DNA from: Actinomadura luteofluorescens
Lineage (GTDB): Bacteria > Actinomycetota > Actinomycetes > Streptosporangiales > Streptosporangiaceae
Reading direction: 5' to 3'
DNA length: 64,000 nucleotides
Assembly (NCBI RefSeq): GCF_013409365.1
Contig: NZ_JACCBA010000001.1
Span: 4,340,001-4,404,000, forward strand
Each line of letters starts with the position of its first letter. The stretch's first letter is position 1. A model generated the notes under the pieces. It was not told the DNA's origin. It saw only the letters and a program-made list of their open reading frames with translations, and searched no databases. The position numbers and the translations under genes are program-made. Positions 1-8,774 of the stretch are shown one piece after another.

Positions 1-859
1 TCCGGACCTGGAGACGGTGCCGCCGCCCGGCCCGGAGTACGGGCCCACGCTGCGGGTCCGGCCGAGGCCCGGCGTCGACCCGGCGTCGGTGGTCTTCGGG
101 CCGCTGGGGTACTCGGCGGCCGCGCTCGACTCGTGGCAGGTGTTCAGCCGCCTGCGCGCGGACGGCGTCATCCCGCCTGACGTGCGGTTCCAGGTCAGCC
201 TGCCGACACCGATCGCCGTGGTCGCCGCGTTCATCGGCGCGCACCAGGCGGAGCTGGAGGCCGCGTACGAGGCCCGGCTGCTGGCCGAGCTGGACGAGAT
301 CCTGGCCGTGATCCCTCCCGCGGACCTCGCCGTCCAGTGGGACACCGCGGTCGAGTTCGCCGTCTTCGAGGAGGTCTATCCGGCCTGGTTCGGCACCGAC
401 TATCCGTCCCGCCTGACCGAGACGGTGACGCGGCTGGTCCGGCTCGGAGCCGCGGTACCGGACGGGGCCGAACTCGGATACCACCTTTGCTACGGCGACT
501 TCGAGCACCGGCATTTCGTTGAGCCGGCCGACACGTCCAAACTGGCGGACGTCACCGCGGGCCTCGTCGACGGCCTCGGGCGGCGCCTGGACTGGGTGCA
601 CATGCCCGTGCCGCGCGGCCGCGCCGACGAGGCGTACTTCGCGCCGCTGGCGAACCTGTCGCTACCGGCGGAGGCCACCCTGTTCCTTGGGCTCGTGCAT
701 GTCACGGACGGACTCGACGGCGCCCGCGCGAGGATCGCCGCGGCCCGCGGGGTCCTGAAGACGTTCGGCATCGCGACCGAATGCGGCATGGGCCGACGTC
801 CGCCCCAGCAGATCCCCGCCCTACTCGACCTGCACGCGGCGGTGGCCGACCTGCTCTGA
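1..859 (+). CDS. MetE-like (cobalamin-independent methionine synthase C-terminal fold) protein, 5'-truncated by window
   Basis: The reading frame is open to base 2, so the true start lies upstream; the GTG at 17 is internal. The last 280 residues carry the zinc-site signatures of the MetE/UROD-like barrel: H-x-C in GYHLCYGDFEHRHF and a later Cys in ATECGMGRRP, which correspond to the HMCY and DCGLKTR motifs of methionine synthase. The family includes full MetE (about 750 residues) and short stand-alone barrels of about 350-400 residues. No folate-binding N-terminal half is visible here, so a short methyltransferase-like homologue of unknown substrate is the safer reading. It ends 19 bases before the stop of the convergent ABC exporter. 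The family assignment is inferred from motifs and is moderately secure; the substrate is unknown. Confidence 0.6.
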   Translation, partial: PDLETVPPPGPEYGPTLRVRPRPGVDPASVVFGPLGYSAAALDSWQVFSRLRADGVIPPDVRFQVSLPTPIAVVAAFIGAHQAELEAAYEARLLAELDEILAVIPPADLAVQWDTAVEFAVFEEVYPAWFGTDYPSRLTETVTRLVRLGAAVPDGAELGYHLCYGDFEHRHFVEPADTSKLADVTAGLVDGLGRRLDWVHMPVPRGRADEAYFAPLANLSLPAEATLFLGLVHVTDGLDGARARIAAARGVLKTFGIATECGMGRRPPQQIPALLDLHAAVADLL

Positions 860-877
860 GCGGCGGCCTGGGAGGCG

Positions 878-2770
<1,893 letters not shown>

Positions 2771-2981
2771 GCTGCCTCAGACCGTCCAGGCAAGGCGAAT
2801 GCATTTCCCGAGCGCTCAGGGCGATCTCCGATCATCTCGGAAACAGCCGCTCCGGCGGGGGAACCGCCTCGCGAGCAGGGCTGCTTGCGCCCATCCGCCC
2901 GGCGCGGACGGTCGCCTCCGTAGCGCGCCCGACATATCGGAACGGGCGCCACGAAAAACCAGACGGAAGGATGGAAGACCC

Positions 2982-3179
2982 ATGGCGAAACGAATCGACG
3001 TGCCGAATGACTCGCACGTGCACCTCGACGATGTCATGTACGACGCGCTCGAAGAGGCCAGGTCGTCCGGGGAACCGGTGACCGTGGCCTACGGAGGCGC
3101 AGAGATCGTCGTCAAGCGCGACACCGTGGACGGCCCGTCGGCGATCACTCGCCGTCTGCTCGACGCAGCCGGCCTCTGA
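2982..3179 (+). CDS. Small 65-residue protein of unknown function
   Basis: The ATG at 2982 follows a purine-rich GGAAGGATGGAAG stretch and gives a 65-residue acidic protein beginning MAKRIDVPNDSHVHLDDVMY. An in-frame upstream extension to 2769 exists, but it is Arg/Pro-rich and lacks a ribosome site, so I prefer the short form. The core (ALEEARSSGEPVTVAYGGAEI followed by a short helix) has the feel of a Phd/YefM-type antitoxin fold, where a helix is followed by a beta hairpin. No toxin gene lies beside it, so that resemblance stays a guess. A strong hairpin follows 13 bases after its stop, so it is transcribed alone. Confidence 0.6.
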   Translation: MAKRIDVPNDSHVHLDDVMYDALEEARSSGEPVTVAYGGAEIVVKRDTVDGPSAITRRLLDAAGL

Positions 3180-3192
3180 CACACCCGCACCA

Positions 3193-3224
3193 GCGATGGT
3201 CCAGCCTGCGGGCTGGACCATCGC
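3193..3224 (+). terminator. Rho-independent-type hairpin after the 65-residue gene
   Basis: A perfect 14-bp stem (GCGATGGTCCAGCC at 3193-3206, its complement at 3211-3224) with a TGCG loop starts 13 bases after the stop codon. The following CTTGCAG gives only a weak U-tract, as is common in high-GC actinobacteria. Confidence 0.65.
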
Positions 3225-3606
3225 CTTGCAGGGAACCGCACCCTGGCTCCGTCCAGGCCCGTCCCAAGACAGGCTCCGCCTCGCGGGTTCCGCGCTGGCG
3301 GTCACCTTCCCGTGCTGGACGACCGGCTCACCGGGGACGCCGTGAAGGAGATCACGACCTGCCGTCGCCGAGCAGTCTGTAGTCGCCGCCGTCGAACGGC
3401 CTGATCCAGGCTTCGACGTCCTCACCTGGCCCCAGGAACACCGGAGCCAAGGCCGCAAGCAAGCTTCGCAACAACGTCAGTGACAAACTTCACTTGATTT
3501 GGTCAATTGATCTTGGTGTCGTATGGTCGTGCGCAGACCCGGGCATTCAGGCCCGGGTTGCCTCACAGCGGGCTAAGACCAGAGACAGCAAAGGTTGTAG
3601 TCAGAA
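3225..3606. other. Gene-poor interval with a possible gene remnant and a hairpin
   Basis: No convincing complete gene. On the minus strand, 3489-3352 encodes about 45 residues that look protein-like (VFLGPGEDVEAWIRPFDGGD) but have only TTG starts, so this may be the tail of a lost gene. At 3537-3558 an 8-bp perfect inverted repeat (ACCCGGGC, ATTCAG loop, GCCCGGGT) lies 48 bases before the 38-residue zinc-knuckle gene and could be an operator or an attenuator. The stretch 3481-3530 is AT-rich for this genome and is a likely promoter. Confidence 0.4.
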
Positions 3607-3723
3607 ATGTTCGACTTCATCATCGCCTTCATCACGTCCTGGGAGCCGTGCCGGACCTGCACCGGCTCCGGCTGGACCAGCCAGGGCCAGTGCCCGACCT
3701 GCCGCGGACAGGGCCGCTCCTGA
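3607..3723 (+). CDS. 38-residue CxxCxGxG zinc-knuckle microprotein
   Basis: ATG at 3607 to TGA at 3721. After a hydrophobic N-terminus (MFDFIIAFITSW) come two CxxCxGxG motifs, CRTCTGSG (residues 15-22) and CPTCRGQG (29-36), separated by six residues. That is exactly one two-knuckle zinc centre of the kind found in the cysteine-rich domain of DnaJ. The four Cys spaced C-x2-C-x10-C-x2-C could bind one zinc. The start is supported by the hydrophobic leader; the nearest purine run (AAAGG) is about 12 bases upstream, which is long. The reading frame would be missed by ordinary length cut-offs. The function is unknown; a chaperone partner or regulatory peptide is possible. Confidence 0.55.
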   Translation: MFDFIIAFITSWEPCRTCTGSGWTSQGQCPTCRGQGRS

Positions 3724-3887
3724 TCGGCCGTCCCGCCCCCTCGGCGGGAAAGGCCGTCTCCCCCAACAGCAGCCCTTCTCAACGCGGACGGGCCGCCCTC
3801 AAATTCAGCAACGGGAACGCCCGTTGACACGAACAACGACGTCGACCTCAAGTTCTTCTGAGGTGGATTGCTGATATGTGCGCAACC

Positions 3888-3926
3888 CAGGGTCCGGCGT
3901 GCACCGCCGGGCCCTGTTCTGTCTTT
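3888..3926 (+). terminator. Hairpin plus T-rich tail
   Basis: CAGGGTCCGGCG at 3888-3899 pairs with CGCCGGGCCCTG at 3905-3916 (12 bp, one G-T pair, TGCAC loop), followed by TTCTGTCTTT. It is a good intrinsic terminator for plus-strand transcription of the 38-residue gene. It lies just beyond the stop of the convergent gene at 3958, but has no T-run in that direction. Confidence 0.75.
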
Positions 3927-3957
3927 CCGACGCCCGTGCCGGATGTCTTGGGCCGGG

Positions 3958-4791
3958 CTAGGCGATGACTGCGAGCAGGGCTGTGATGGCCGTCGTGAGG
4001 TCGGCGTCGCCGGTCATCGTCGATCGCTGACGGGCCTCGTCCTCGGTGATGCCTCTGGTCGCCAGCCGCCAGAAGGTGTCCTGGTCCATCGAGACGAGGG
4101 CAGTCGCCTCCCCCAGAGGTTCGGTCATCTGCCATCGTCCGTCCTGCCGGACCACTCCCCACCGCCCGCCGGCCGCGCCAAGTACCTCCAGGTGCGCCGT
4201 GGTGTTCTCGGGGCGGTCGTGCATCCGCAAGGCGTGCGGCAGGCCGCGCGCGAAGATGTCCAGCACCGGAGCCATGAGATCGGGTTCGGTGGCGCCCGGC
4301 ATGGAGACGGCGTCGCGCACCTGCTGCTGATGGACCCAGAACTCGGTGTATTCGCGACCGATGTCCAGCCAGGCGGGGCTGTCGATGTCGGTCGCGGCCC
4401 AGAAGACGTTGAGGTCGGCGGCGGACTGGAGGTCTCGTGATGCCCACAAGGCGTCGAGCCGCGGGCCCAGGTGATCCAGCAGTTCGATCATCAGTTGCGG
4501 GCTGAGCTGGCGGGACGCCCGGACGAACTCCTCGTTGGTACGCGCCAGGTAGGCGGGGAGCGTCTCGTCATCGGCGAAGATCGCGCCGCCGTACCCGTCG
4601 CGGCTGCCCGACAGGCGCCGCATGTAGTCGTTGAGCACATGACCGACGACGTCGTGCACGTCCCAGCCCGGGCACACCGTGGGCATCGCCCACTCGGCGG
4701 GGCTCAGGGCGCTGATCAGGTCGATCATGGCCCGCCGTTCGCGCGGGAACAGCGGGCGAACGTCAACGGTGGGGCCGAAGATCATCATCAC
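3958..4791 (-). CDS. Maleylpyruvate isomerase family, mycothiol-dependent (DinB-like) enzyme
   Basis: 277 residues with the MDMPI/DinB four-helix fold. The N-terminal part has the LSPAEWAMPTVCPGWDVHDVVGH segment typical of this family, with the first metal-ligand His in VVGHVL. The second ligand region is EYTEFWVHQQQVRDA (E-x6-H, about residues 145-160). A C-terminal SCP-2-like domain (about residues 180-277) follows. Characterised relatives are metal-dependent enzymes that use mycothiol, the low-molecular-weight thiol of actinobacteria, for isomerisation or S-transfer. The specific substrate cannot be read from sequence. It is monocistronic and convergent with the zinc-knuckle gene. Confidence 0.85.
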   Translation of the reverse strand: MMMIFGPTVDVRPLFPRERRAMIDLISALSPAEWAMPTVCPGWDVHDVVGHVLNDYMRRLSGSRDGYGGAIFADDETLPAYLARTNEEFVRASRQLSPQLMIELLDHLGPRLDALWASRDLQSAADLNVFWAATDIDSPAWLDIGREYTEFWVHQQQVRDAVSMPGATEPDLMAPVLDIFARGLPHALRMHDRPENTTAHLEVLGAAGGRWGVVRQDGRWQMTEPLGEATALVSMDQDTFWRLATRGITEDEARQRSTMTGDADLTTAITALLAVIA

Positions 4792-4857
4792 GTGACCTTA
4801 CCGACCTGCCGTCCTACCGTCCGCCGGTTTTCCGGCCGGCTGGGGCGGTGGTCTTCA

Positions 4858-5253
4858 TCACGCATCGAGGACCGCGAAGACGACCTTGCCGACGTCGCCG
4901 GCCAGGGCGCGGATACCCCAGCAGCGGGCGTACTGGTCGACGATGAACAGGCCGCGGCCCGTCTCGCTGCCTGCGTCCGTCTTCAGCATGTGCGGCAGGT
5001 CGTAGGTGGCGTCCTGGACCTCCATCCACAGCGCGCCGTCTTCGGTGCGATCCAGCCGCAAGGTCACGTCGCCGTCCTTCTCGGACGCGTAGCGGAGAGC
5101 ATTGGTGACCAGCTCGCTCGCCACCAGGCACGGCACGAAGTCGTCCATGTCCCACTGACCGGTGACCAGCCGCACGAACCGTCGCACCTCCGCAACGACC
5201 TTGAGGTCCTGCTTCACCACCATCTCGCTCGCGCTGCACGCCGCCTCACCCAT
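4858..5253 (-). CDS. RsbW/SpoIIAB-like ATP-binding regulatory protein (HATPase_c_2)
   Basis: 131 residues from the ATG at 5253, chosen because AGGAGAAGG stands immediately upstream; an in-frame ATG at 5289 would add 12 residues without a ribosome site. It is a lone GHKL ATPase domain: N-box ELVTNALRYA, G1-box EVQDATYDLP, G2-box ETGRGLFIVDQYA. Proteins of this type act as anti-sigma or switch kinases, or as orphan regulators. It is divergent from the XRE/DUF5753 regulator, and the ATPase plus XRE plus DUF397 combination is the recurrent developmental-regulator set known from Streptomyces (AbaA/WhiJ-like loci). Its partner sigma or anti-anti-sigma factor is not in the window. Confidence 0.85.
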   Translation of the reverse strand: MGEAACSASEMVVKQDLKVVAEVRRFVRLVTGQWDMDDFVPCLVASELVTNALRYASEKDGDVTLRLDRTEDGALWMEVQDATYDLPHMLKTDAGSETGRGLFIVDQYARCWGIRALAGDVGKVVFAVLDA

Positions 5254-5270
5254 GATCCTTCTCCTCACTA

Positions 5271-5290
5271 TGTGTGTTCCTATGCACACA
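5271..5290. promoter_or_regulatory. Inverted repeat between divergent ATPase and XRE genes
   Basis: TGTGTG (5271-5276), eight bases, CACACA (5285-5290), perfectly symmetrical, 17 bases upstream of the ATPase start and about 100 bases upstream of the XRE start. Its position between divergent promoters suggests an operator for the XRE regulator; binding is inferred only. Confidence 0.45.
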
Positions 5291-5390
5291 GTGAGCTACT
5301 TTCAGGCTATGGTGTGCCTACCGCTGCAAAGCGGCAACCAGTGGTAGTCGAGATGCTCCACTCGACATATGCCTTCGAAAGGCAGGAGCC

Positions 5391-6200
5391 ATGCCCCCAC
5401 GCCGCCAGCGCCCCCGAGAAGCCCCCGCCCTCGTCGCCTTCGGCCGTCAAATGCGAAGGCTGCGGGAGGCCAAAGACGTCAAGCAGGAGACCATCGCTCA
5501 TCTGACCAAAGTGAGCGGTCCCCAGGTCAGCCGCATCGAGAACGGCAAGAAGCGCGCCACACGGTCGTTCGTCGTGGCCGTGGACGAGCACCTAGATGCA
5601 GGCGGCTCTCTCATCAGCTTGTGGGAAGACCTGAACAAGGACGGACACCCAGTACCGATCTGGTTCGACTGGCCACAGGTCGAAGCCGACGCCGCCATGC
5701 TGATCTGCTGGCAGCACTCGGTGATTCCAGGCCTTGCCCAGACGCCGGCCTACGCCCTAGCGCTGCTTCGCGGCAATCAGGAAGCCGCAGACGCTCGTAT
5801 CGGTCGCCAGGCCATCCTCACCGAGGGTAAGGACTCCTCTCCACCAACCGTTGTGCTTCTGCTCAACGAACACGTGCTTCACAACCCCGTGGGGACCCCA
5901 GAGACGATGCGGGAACAGCTCGAACACCTTCTGGAGATGAGCTTGTTGCCCAACGTCACGATTCAAGTAGTGTTGTCAAGTGGTGAGCATGAAGGCGTCC
6001 TCGGCGCCTTCGTGGTCGCGACAATGGAGGATCGAAGCGAGGTCGCGTACATCGAGACAGCGATTCGAGGCATCACCACGGACAACCCGTCAGATCTGTC
6101 CAGCTTGGCGCGAACCTTGGTCGAGCTCCGTTCCCAGGCGCTCACGCACGCGATGTCGCGTGAACTGATCCGAAAGGTCATCAAAGAGAGATGGACCTGA
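5391..6200 (+). CDS. XRE-family regulator with DUF5753 (Scr1/WhiJ-like)
   Basis: 269 residues. The N-terminal helix-turn-helix (about residues 15-70) contains VKQETIAHLTKVSGPQVSRI, followed from about residue 95 by the DUF5753 domain (QHSVIPGLAQTPAYA through AYIETAIRGITTD). The start at 5391 has AGGAG five bases upstream. The stop overlaps the ATG of the following DUF397 gene (AGATGGACCTGA), so the two are translationally coupled. Proteins of this class pair with DUF397 proteins to control development and secondary metabolism in filamentous actinobacteria. A decayed second copy of this gene's 3' end lies at 6438-6685. Confidence 0.9.
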   Translation: MPPRRQRPREAPALVAFGRQMRRLREAKDVKQETIAHLTKVSGPQVSRIENGKKRATRSFVVAVDEHLDAGGSLISLWEDLNKDGHPVPIWFDWPQVEADAAMLICWQHSVIPGLAQTPAYALALLRGNQEAADARIGRQAILTEGKDSSPPTVVLLLNEHVLHNPVGTPETMREQLEHLLEMSLLPNVTIQVVLSSGEHEGVLGAFVVATMEDRSEVAYIETAIRGITTDNPSDLSSLARTLVELRSQALTHAMSRELIRKVIKERWT

Positions 6201-6391
6201 CCTACACCAAGTGGCGCAAGAGCACACACAGCGGCCCCAACGGCGGCGAGTGCATCGAGCTGGCAGATGTGGCGGGAGCAACTGTCGGGGCGGTGGCGGT
6301 GCGGGACAGTAAGGACCCGGACGGGCCCGTCCTCCTGCTGACCCGCGCGGCTCTGCGCACCGCTGTTAACTCCGCCCTCACCACCCGCTGA
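6191..6391 (+). CDS. DUF397 protein, partner of the XRE regulator
   Basis: 66 residues with the standard DUF397 pattern: W-R-K-S-x-H-S-G-x-N-G-G-E-C-I-E at the N-terminus, then VAVRDSKDPDGPVLLLT, then a short C-terminal helix. It begins inside the last codons of the XRE gene. Established family context: DUF397 proteins act with adjacent Scr1-type XRE proteins, in some cases as antitoxin- or co-regulator-like partners. It is of normal length, in contrast to the expanded copy at 6676. Confidence 0.9.
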   Translation: MDLTYTKWRKSTHSGPNGGECIELADVAGATVGAVAVRDSKDPDGPVLLLTRAALRTAVNSALTTR

Positions 6392-6396
6392 CAGCC

Positions 6397-6431
6397 CCCG
6401 CCCGCCCGCCCGTCCGGCAGGCAGGCAGGCA
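6397..6431 (+). repeat. Simple repeats (CCCG)4 and (GGCA)4
   Basis: Four CCCG units at 6397-6412 are followed by four GGCA units at 6416-6431, exactly between the intact DUF397 gene and the degenerate DUF5753 fragment. They mark the junction of the tandem duplication and may have arisen by slippage. Confidence 0.6.
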
Positions 6432-6437
6432 GGGGAA

Positions 6438-6685
6438 GTGCATTCGTCGTGGCTACCCCATGGGGACTGGAGCGACGTCGTCCATATGGAGACGACGGTT
6501 CGAGGCGCCCCATCCACCCCAGCAACCGGCCGCAACAGCCGGCAGACAGCATCCGCAACCCTCACGACCGACCACCCCTCCGACCTGGCCAAGCTCTCCG
6601 AATCACTCAGAGAGTTACGTGCAAGTGCCCTCCCGAAGACATGTCCCGGGACAAGCTGAAAGAGGCGCTGGAGAAATGGACCTGA
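6438..6685 (+). pseudogene. Degenerate 3' fragment of a second XRE/DUF5753 gene
   Basis: In the frame starting at 6438 the translation contains DWSDVVHMETTVRG and later TTDHPSDLAKLSESLRELRA. These align with RSEVAYIETAIRG and TTDNPSDLSSLARTLVELRS of the intact regulator at 5391. Near 6625 the frame breaks and the homology continues in another frame as DMSRDKLKEALEKWT, matching the SRELIRKVIKERWT end of the intact gene. The HTH half is absent. The stop overlaps the following DUF397 ATG in the same way as in the first copy, so the whole XRE-tail plus DUF397 cassette was duplicated and then decayed. Confidence 0.75.
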
Positions 6686-6990
6686 CGAACCTCACCTGGC
6701 GCAAGGCGAGCCGCAGCGGCGAGAACGGCGGCAACTGCATCGAACTGGCAGGACTTGTGTGGCGCAAAGGTGGCCGCAGCGGCGAGAACGGCGGGGACTG
6801 CGTCGAGCTCGCGGGGCTTACGTGGCGCAAGAGCGCACATAGCGGCTCTAACGGCGGCGATTGCGTCGAGTTGGCGGGTGCGGTCGGGGTGGTGGCGGTG
6901 CGGGACAGTAAGGATCCGGACGGGCCTGTTCTGCTGCTGACCCGCGCGGCTCTGCGTACTGCCGTCCAGTCCGTCGCCGAGGTGCGCTGA
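6676..6990 (+). CDS. DUF397 protein with triplicated N-terminal motif
   Basis: 104 residues from the ATG at 6676 (inside AAATGGACCTGA). The N-terminal DUF397 motif W-R-K-x-x-x-S-G-x-N-G-G-x-C-x-E-L-A-G occurs three times with an exact 21-residue period: Trp at residues 8, 29 and 50, Cys at 21, 42 and 63. A single VAVRDSKDPDGPVLLLT core and C-terminal helix follow. Normal DUF397 proteins carry the motif once and are 60-70 residues long. The upstream regulator of this copy is a pseudogene, so it may be an orphan working with the XRE protein at 5391. The tail is nearly identical to the first DUF397. Confidence 0.8.
   Translation: MDLTNLTWRKASRSGENGGNCIELAGLVWRKGGRSGENGGDCVELAGLTWRKSAHSGSNGGDCVELAGAVGVVAVRDSKDPDGPVLLLTRAALRTAVQSVAEVR
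6691..6879 (+). repeat. Three in-frame 63-bp tandem repeats in the DUF397 gene
   Basis: Units at 6691-6753, 6754-6816 and 6817-6879, each encoding 21 residues. They share strings such as GGCCGCAGCGGCGAGAACGG between units 1 and 2. The third unit is the most divergent and matches the intact DUF397 gene upstream best, so units 1 and 2 look like later copies. Confidence 0.85.
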
Positions 6991-7161
6991 CCGACCCACG
7001 ACCGTCTACTCGACTCCCGCGGCGCGCTGAGGTCGCGGTACGCGCGATACCTGCGTTCAGGCGGGCGGGCGGGACGGTGGCCTCGTCCTGGAGGCGGTGT
7101 ATCGCGGGCGTATGGAAAAACGCATACGTTGCCGCAACAGGCTTCCGGCTCCACTGGCCGC

Positions 7162-7812
7162 ATGGAACCTGACGCCTCGATGTCGGTGGCGGCTCGCCGT
7201 ACGGGCGGGATCGTGCTTGTCGTCCTGGCGACCCTCGGCATCGTGAGCGCCGTGTTCGTCGTGCGGAGGCCGCTCATGATGGCCGTGCCGTCGTGCACGG
7301 CCGGGCGGTGGCACGGATGCTTCGACACGTTCAACGGGACGGTGCTCGTCACGGTGGCCGCGCTGCCGTTGGCAGGGCTGGCGGCGTGGGCTCTGGCAAG
7401 CCTTCGGAGTGCCTCCGGTGTCACTCCGTCGTGGCGGATGTCGCTGGCCGAGGTCGGCATCGTCTATGGGACGGTGCCGTGGGTCTGGATGATCCTGCTG
7501 CCGGGTGACGAGTCCGGCGCGGTCCTGAGCCTCGTGCCTCTGCGGGACCTGCTCACGATGGACACGGTCCAGATCGTCGGCAACCTCCTGGTGTTCGCGG
7601 CGCTGGGGTTCCTCGTCCCGGTGCGGTTCGCGGCACTGGCGTCGGTACCGCGGATCCTGGCGGTCGCGGCGACCTGCTCGGTCGTGGTCGAGTCCGCGCA
7701 GTACGTCCTGCGGCTGGACCGCGTGTCCTCCGTGGACGACGTCCTGCTCAACACCGCCGGCGCCGGACTGGCCGCGCTGGCGTCGCGCCGCTGGTGGCGC
7801 ACTGCGGCCTGA
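7162..7812 (+). CDS. VanZ-family membrane protein
   Basis: 216 residues from the ATG at 7162; a TTG at 7129 would add 11 residues but directly abuts an inverted repeat (CGTATG, 8 nt, CATACG at 7109-7128), so it is less likely. It has four or five membrane spans. The VanZ signature is visible in LRDLLTMDTVQIVGNLLVFAAL and in the C-terminal ESAQYVL...SSVDDVLLNTAG segment, whose acidic residues are conserved in the family. VanZ-like proteins give low-level teicoplanin resistance or act in the envelope. A VanY-like peptidase gene follows about 200 bases downstream. Confidence 0.85.
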   Translation: MEPDASMSVAARRTGGIVLVVLATLGIVSAVFVVRRPLMMAVPSCTAGRWHGCFDTFNGTVLVTVAALPLAGLAAWALASLRSASGVTPSWRMSLAEVGIVYGTVPWVWMILLPGDESGAVLSLVPLRDLLTMDTVQIVGNLLVFAALGFLVPVRFAALASVPRILAVAATCSVVVESAQYVLRLDRVSSVDDVLLNTAGAGLAALASRRWWRTAA

Positions 7813-8013
7813 GCGTCTTCAGGACGTCATCGAATCGGCGCCGACCAGAACATCTACGCGCGGGCGCCGGCGGCCCTTATATTCAGGGGCTGAGGCGCGC
7901 TGTCGTCGATGCGCTCGGCACAGGCATACGTCAGTTCTACGAGTCGGCGCATATCGTCGACATATCGAAAATTCTATACGTCCCGGCAACGCCGCATTGC
8001 CTTGACTAGTGGC

Positions 8014-8700
8014 ATGTCACCAATACTGCCATCGCCACGAAAAGCACACCGCAAGGTTTACTGGGTTATCGGTATCGGCCTGCTGGTCGCCATGGCGGCG
8101 ATCGGCTCGGCCCTCGGCTACCGGTCGCAGGACTCTTCACCCCCCTTGTACCCGTCCTGGTCCTCCTCCGCCGCGTCACCTCCGGATGTTCCTGGCGGTG
8201 AGCAGCGCGCCGGGCCAGGTAAGAACGCTCCTCGGCGTGGTCCGGTCGGCAAGGGGGACGGTGTCGTCCCCGACGGTGTGACGGTCTTCAACAACGCGTT
8301 CCCGGCCGTGGCCCGCCTCGATCAGCGCCTCCTCGCGGCCCTCCGCCAAGCCGCGACGGACGCCGCGGGCGACGGAATCAAGTTCTACGTGAACAGCGGC
8401 TGGCGCTCCCCCGCCTACCAGAACCAGCTTCTTCGGGAAGCAGTCTCCAAGTACGGCTCCGAGGAGGAAGCCGCCCGCTGGGTGGCCACCGCGTCGACCT
8501 CACTTCACGTAAAAGGGAAGGCCGTCGACATTGGTCACCCGGATGCCGCGAAATGGCTCTCGGAACACGGGGCCAGGTACGGGCTGTGCCAGATTTACAG
8601 GAACGAGTCCTGGCACTACGAACTGCGCGCCAACGCGAGCGATCGTGGCTGCCCGCCGATGTACGCCGACCCCACCCAGGACCCCAGAACCCGGCGGTGA
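8014..8700 (+). CDS. VanY-type D-alanyl-D-alanine carboxypeptidase (M15B), membrane-anchored
   Basis: 228 residues from the ATG at 8014. A single N-terminal membrane segment (VYWVIGIGLLVAMAAIGSAL) is followed by a Ser/Pro-rich linker and the peptidase domain. Zinc ligands are in SLHVKGKAVDIG (H and D) and ESWHYEL (H), and the substrate-side motif is VNSGWRSPAYQNQL. The reaction is removal of the terminal D-Ala from peptidoglycan stem peptides outside the membrane. The preceding 200 bases are AT-rich and hold its promoter (for example ATTCTATACG near 7970). It follows a VanZ-like gene; no vanHAX genes are present. Confidence 0.9.
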   Translation: MSPILPSPRKAHRKVYWVIGIGLLVAMAAIGSALGYRSQDSSPPLYPSWSSSAASPPDVPGGEQRAGPGKNAPRRGPVGKGDGVVPDGVTVFNNAFPAVARLDQRLLAALRQAATDAAGDGIKFYVNSGWRSPAYQNQLLREAVSKYGSEEEAARWVATASTSLHVKGKAVDIGHPDAAKWLSEHGARYGLCQIYRNESWHYELRANASDRGCPPMYADPTQDPRTRR

Positions 8701-8720
8701 CCGTCCCCGCGAGGTCCTGT

Positions 8721-8765
8721 TTGACGCTCGCCACAGCTAACCGCTATCTATTAGCTAGCCGTTAG
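8721..8765 (+). promoter_or_regulatory. Promoter overlapped by PadR operator
   Basis: A 29-bp inverted repeat CTAACcGCTA (8737-8746), nine bases, TAGCcGTTAG (8756-8765), with one symmetry mismatch per arm. It overlaps a likely -35 TTGACG (8721-8726) and -10 TATCTA (8745-8750). It ends nine bases before the PadR start codon, the classic position for autorepression. Confidence 0.75.
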
Positions 8766-8774
8766 GGGTGGTGC

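Noticed and set aside
3494..3874. 126- and 106-residue plus-strand frames overlapping the zinc-knuckle gene
   Set aside because: They are Ser/Pro/Arg-rich without motifs, while the third frame holds the conserved-looking Cys motifs.
7162..8700. Full glycopeptide resistance operon
   Set aside because: No vanH, vanA/B-type ligase, vanX or VanRS-like pair in the window.
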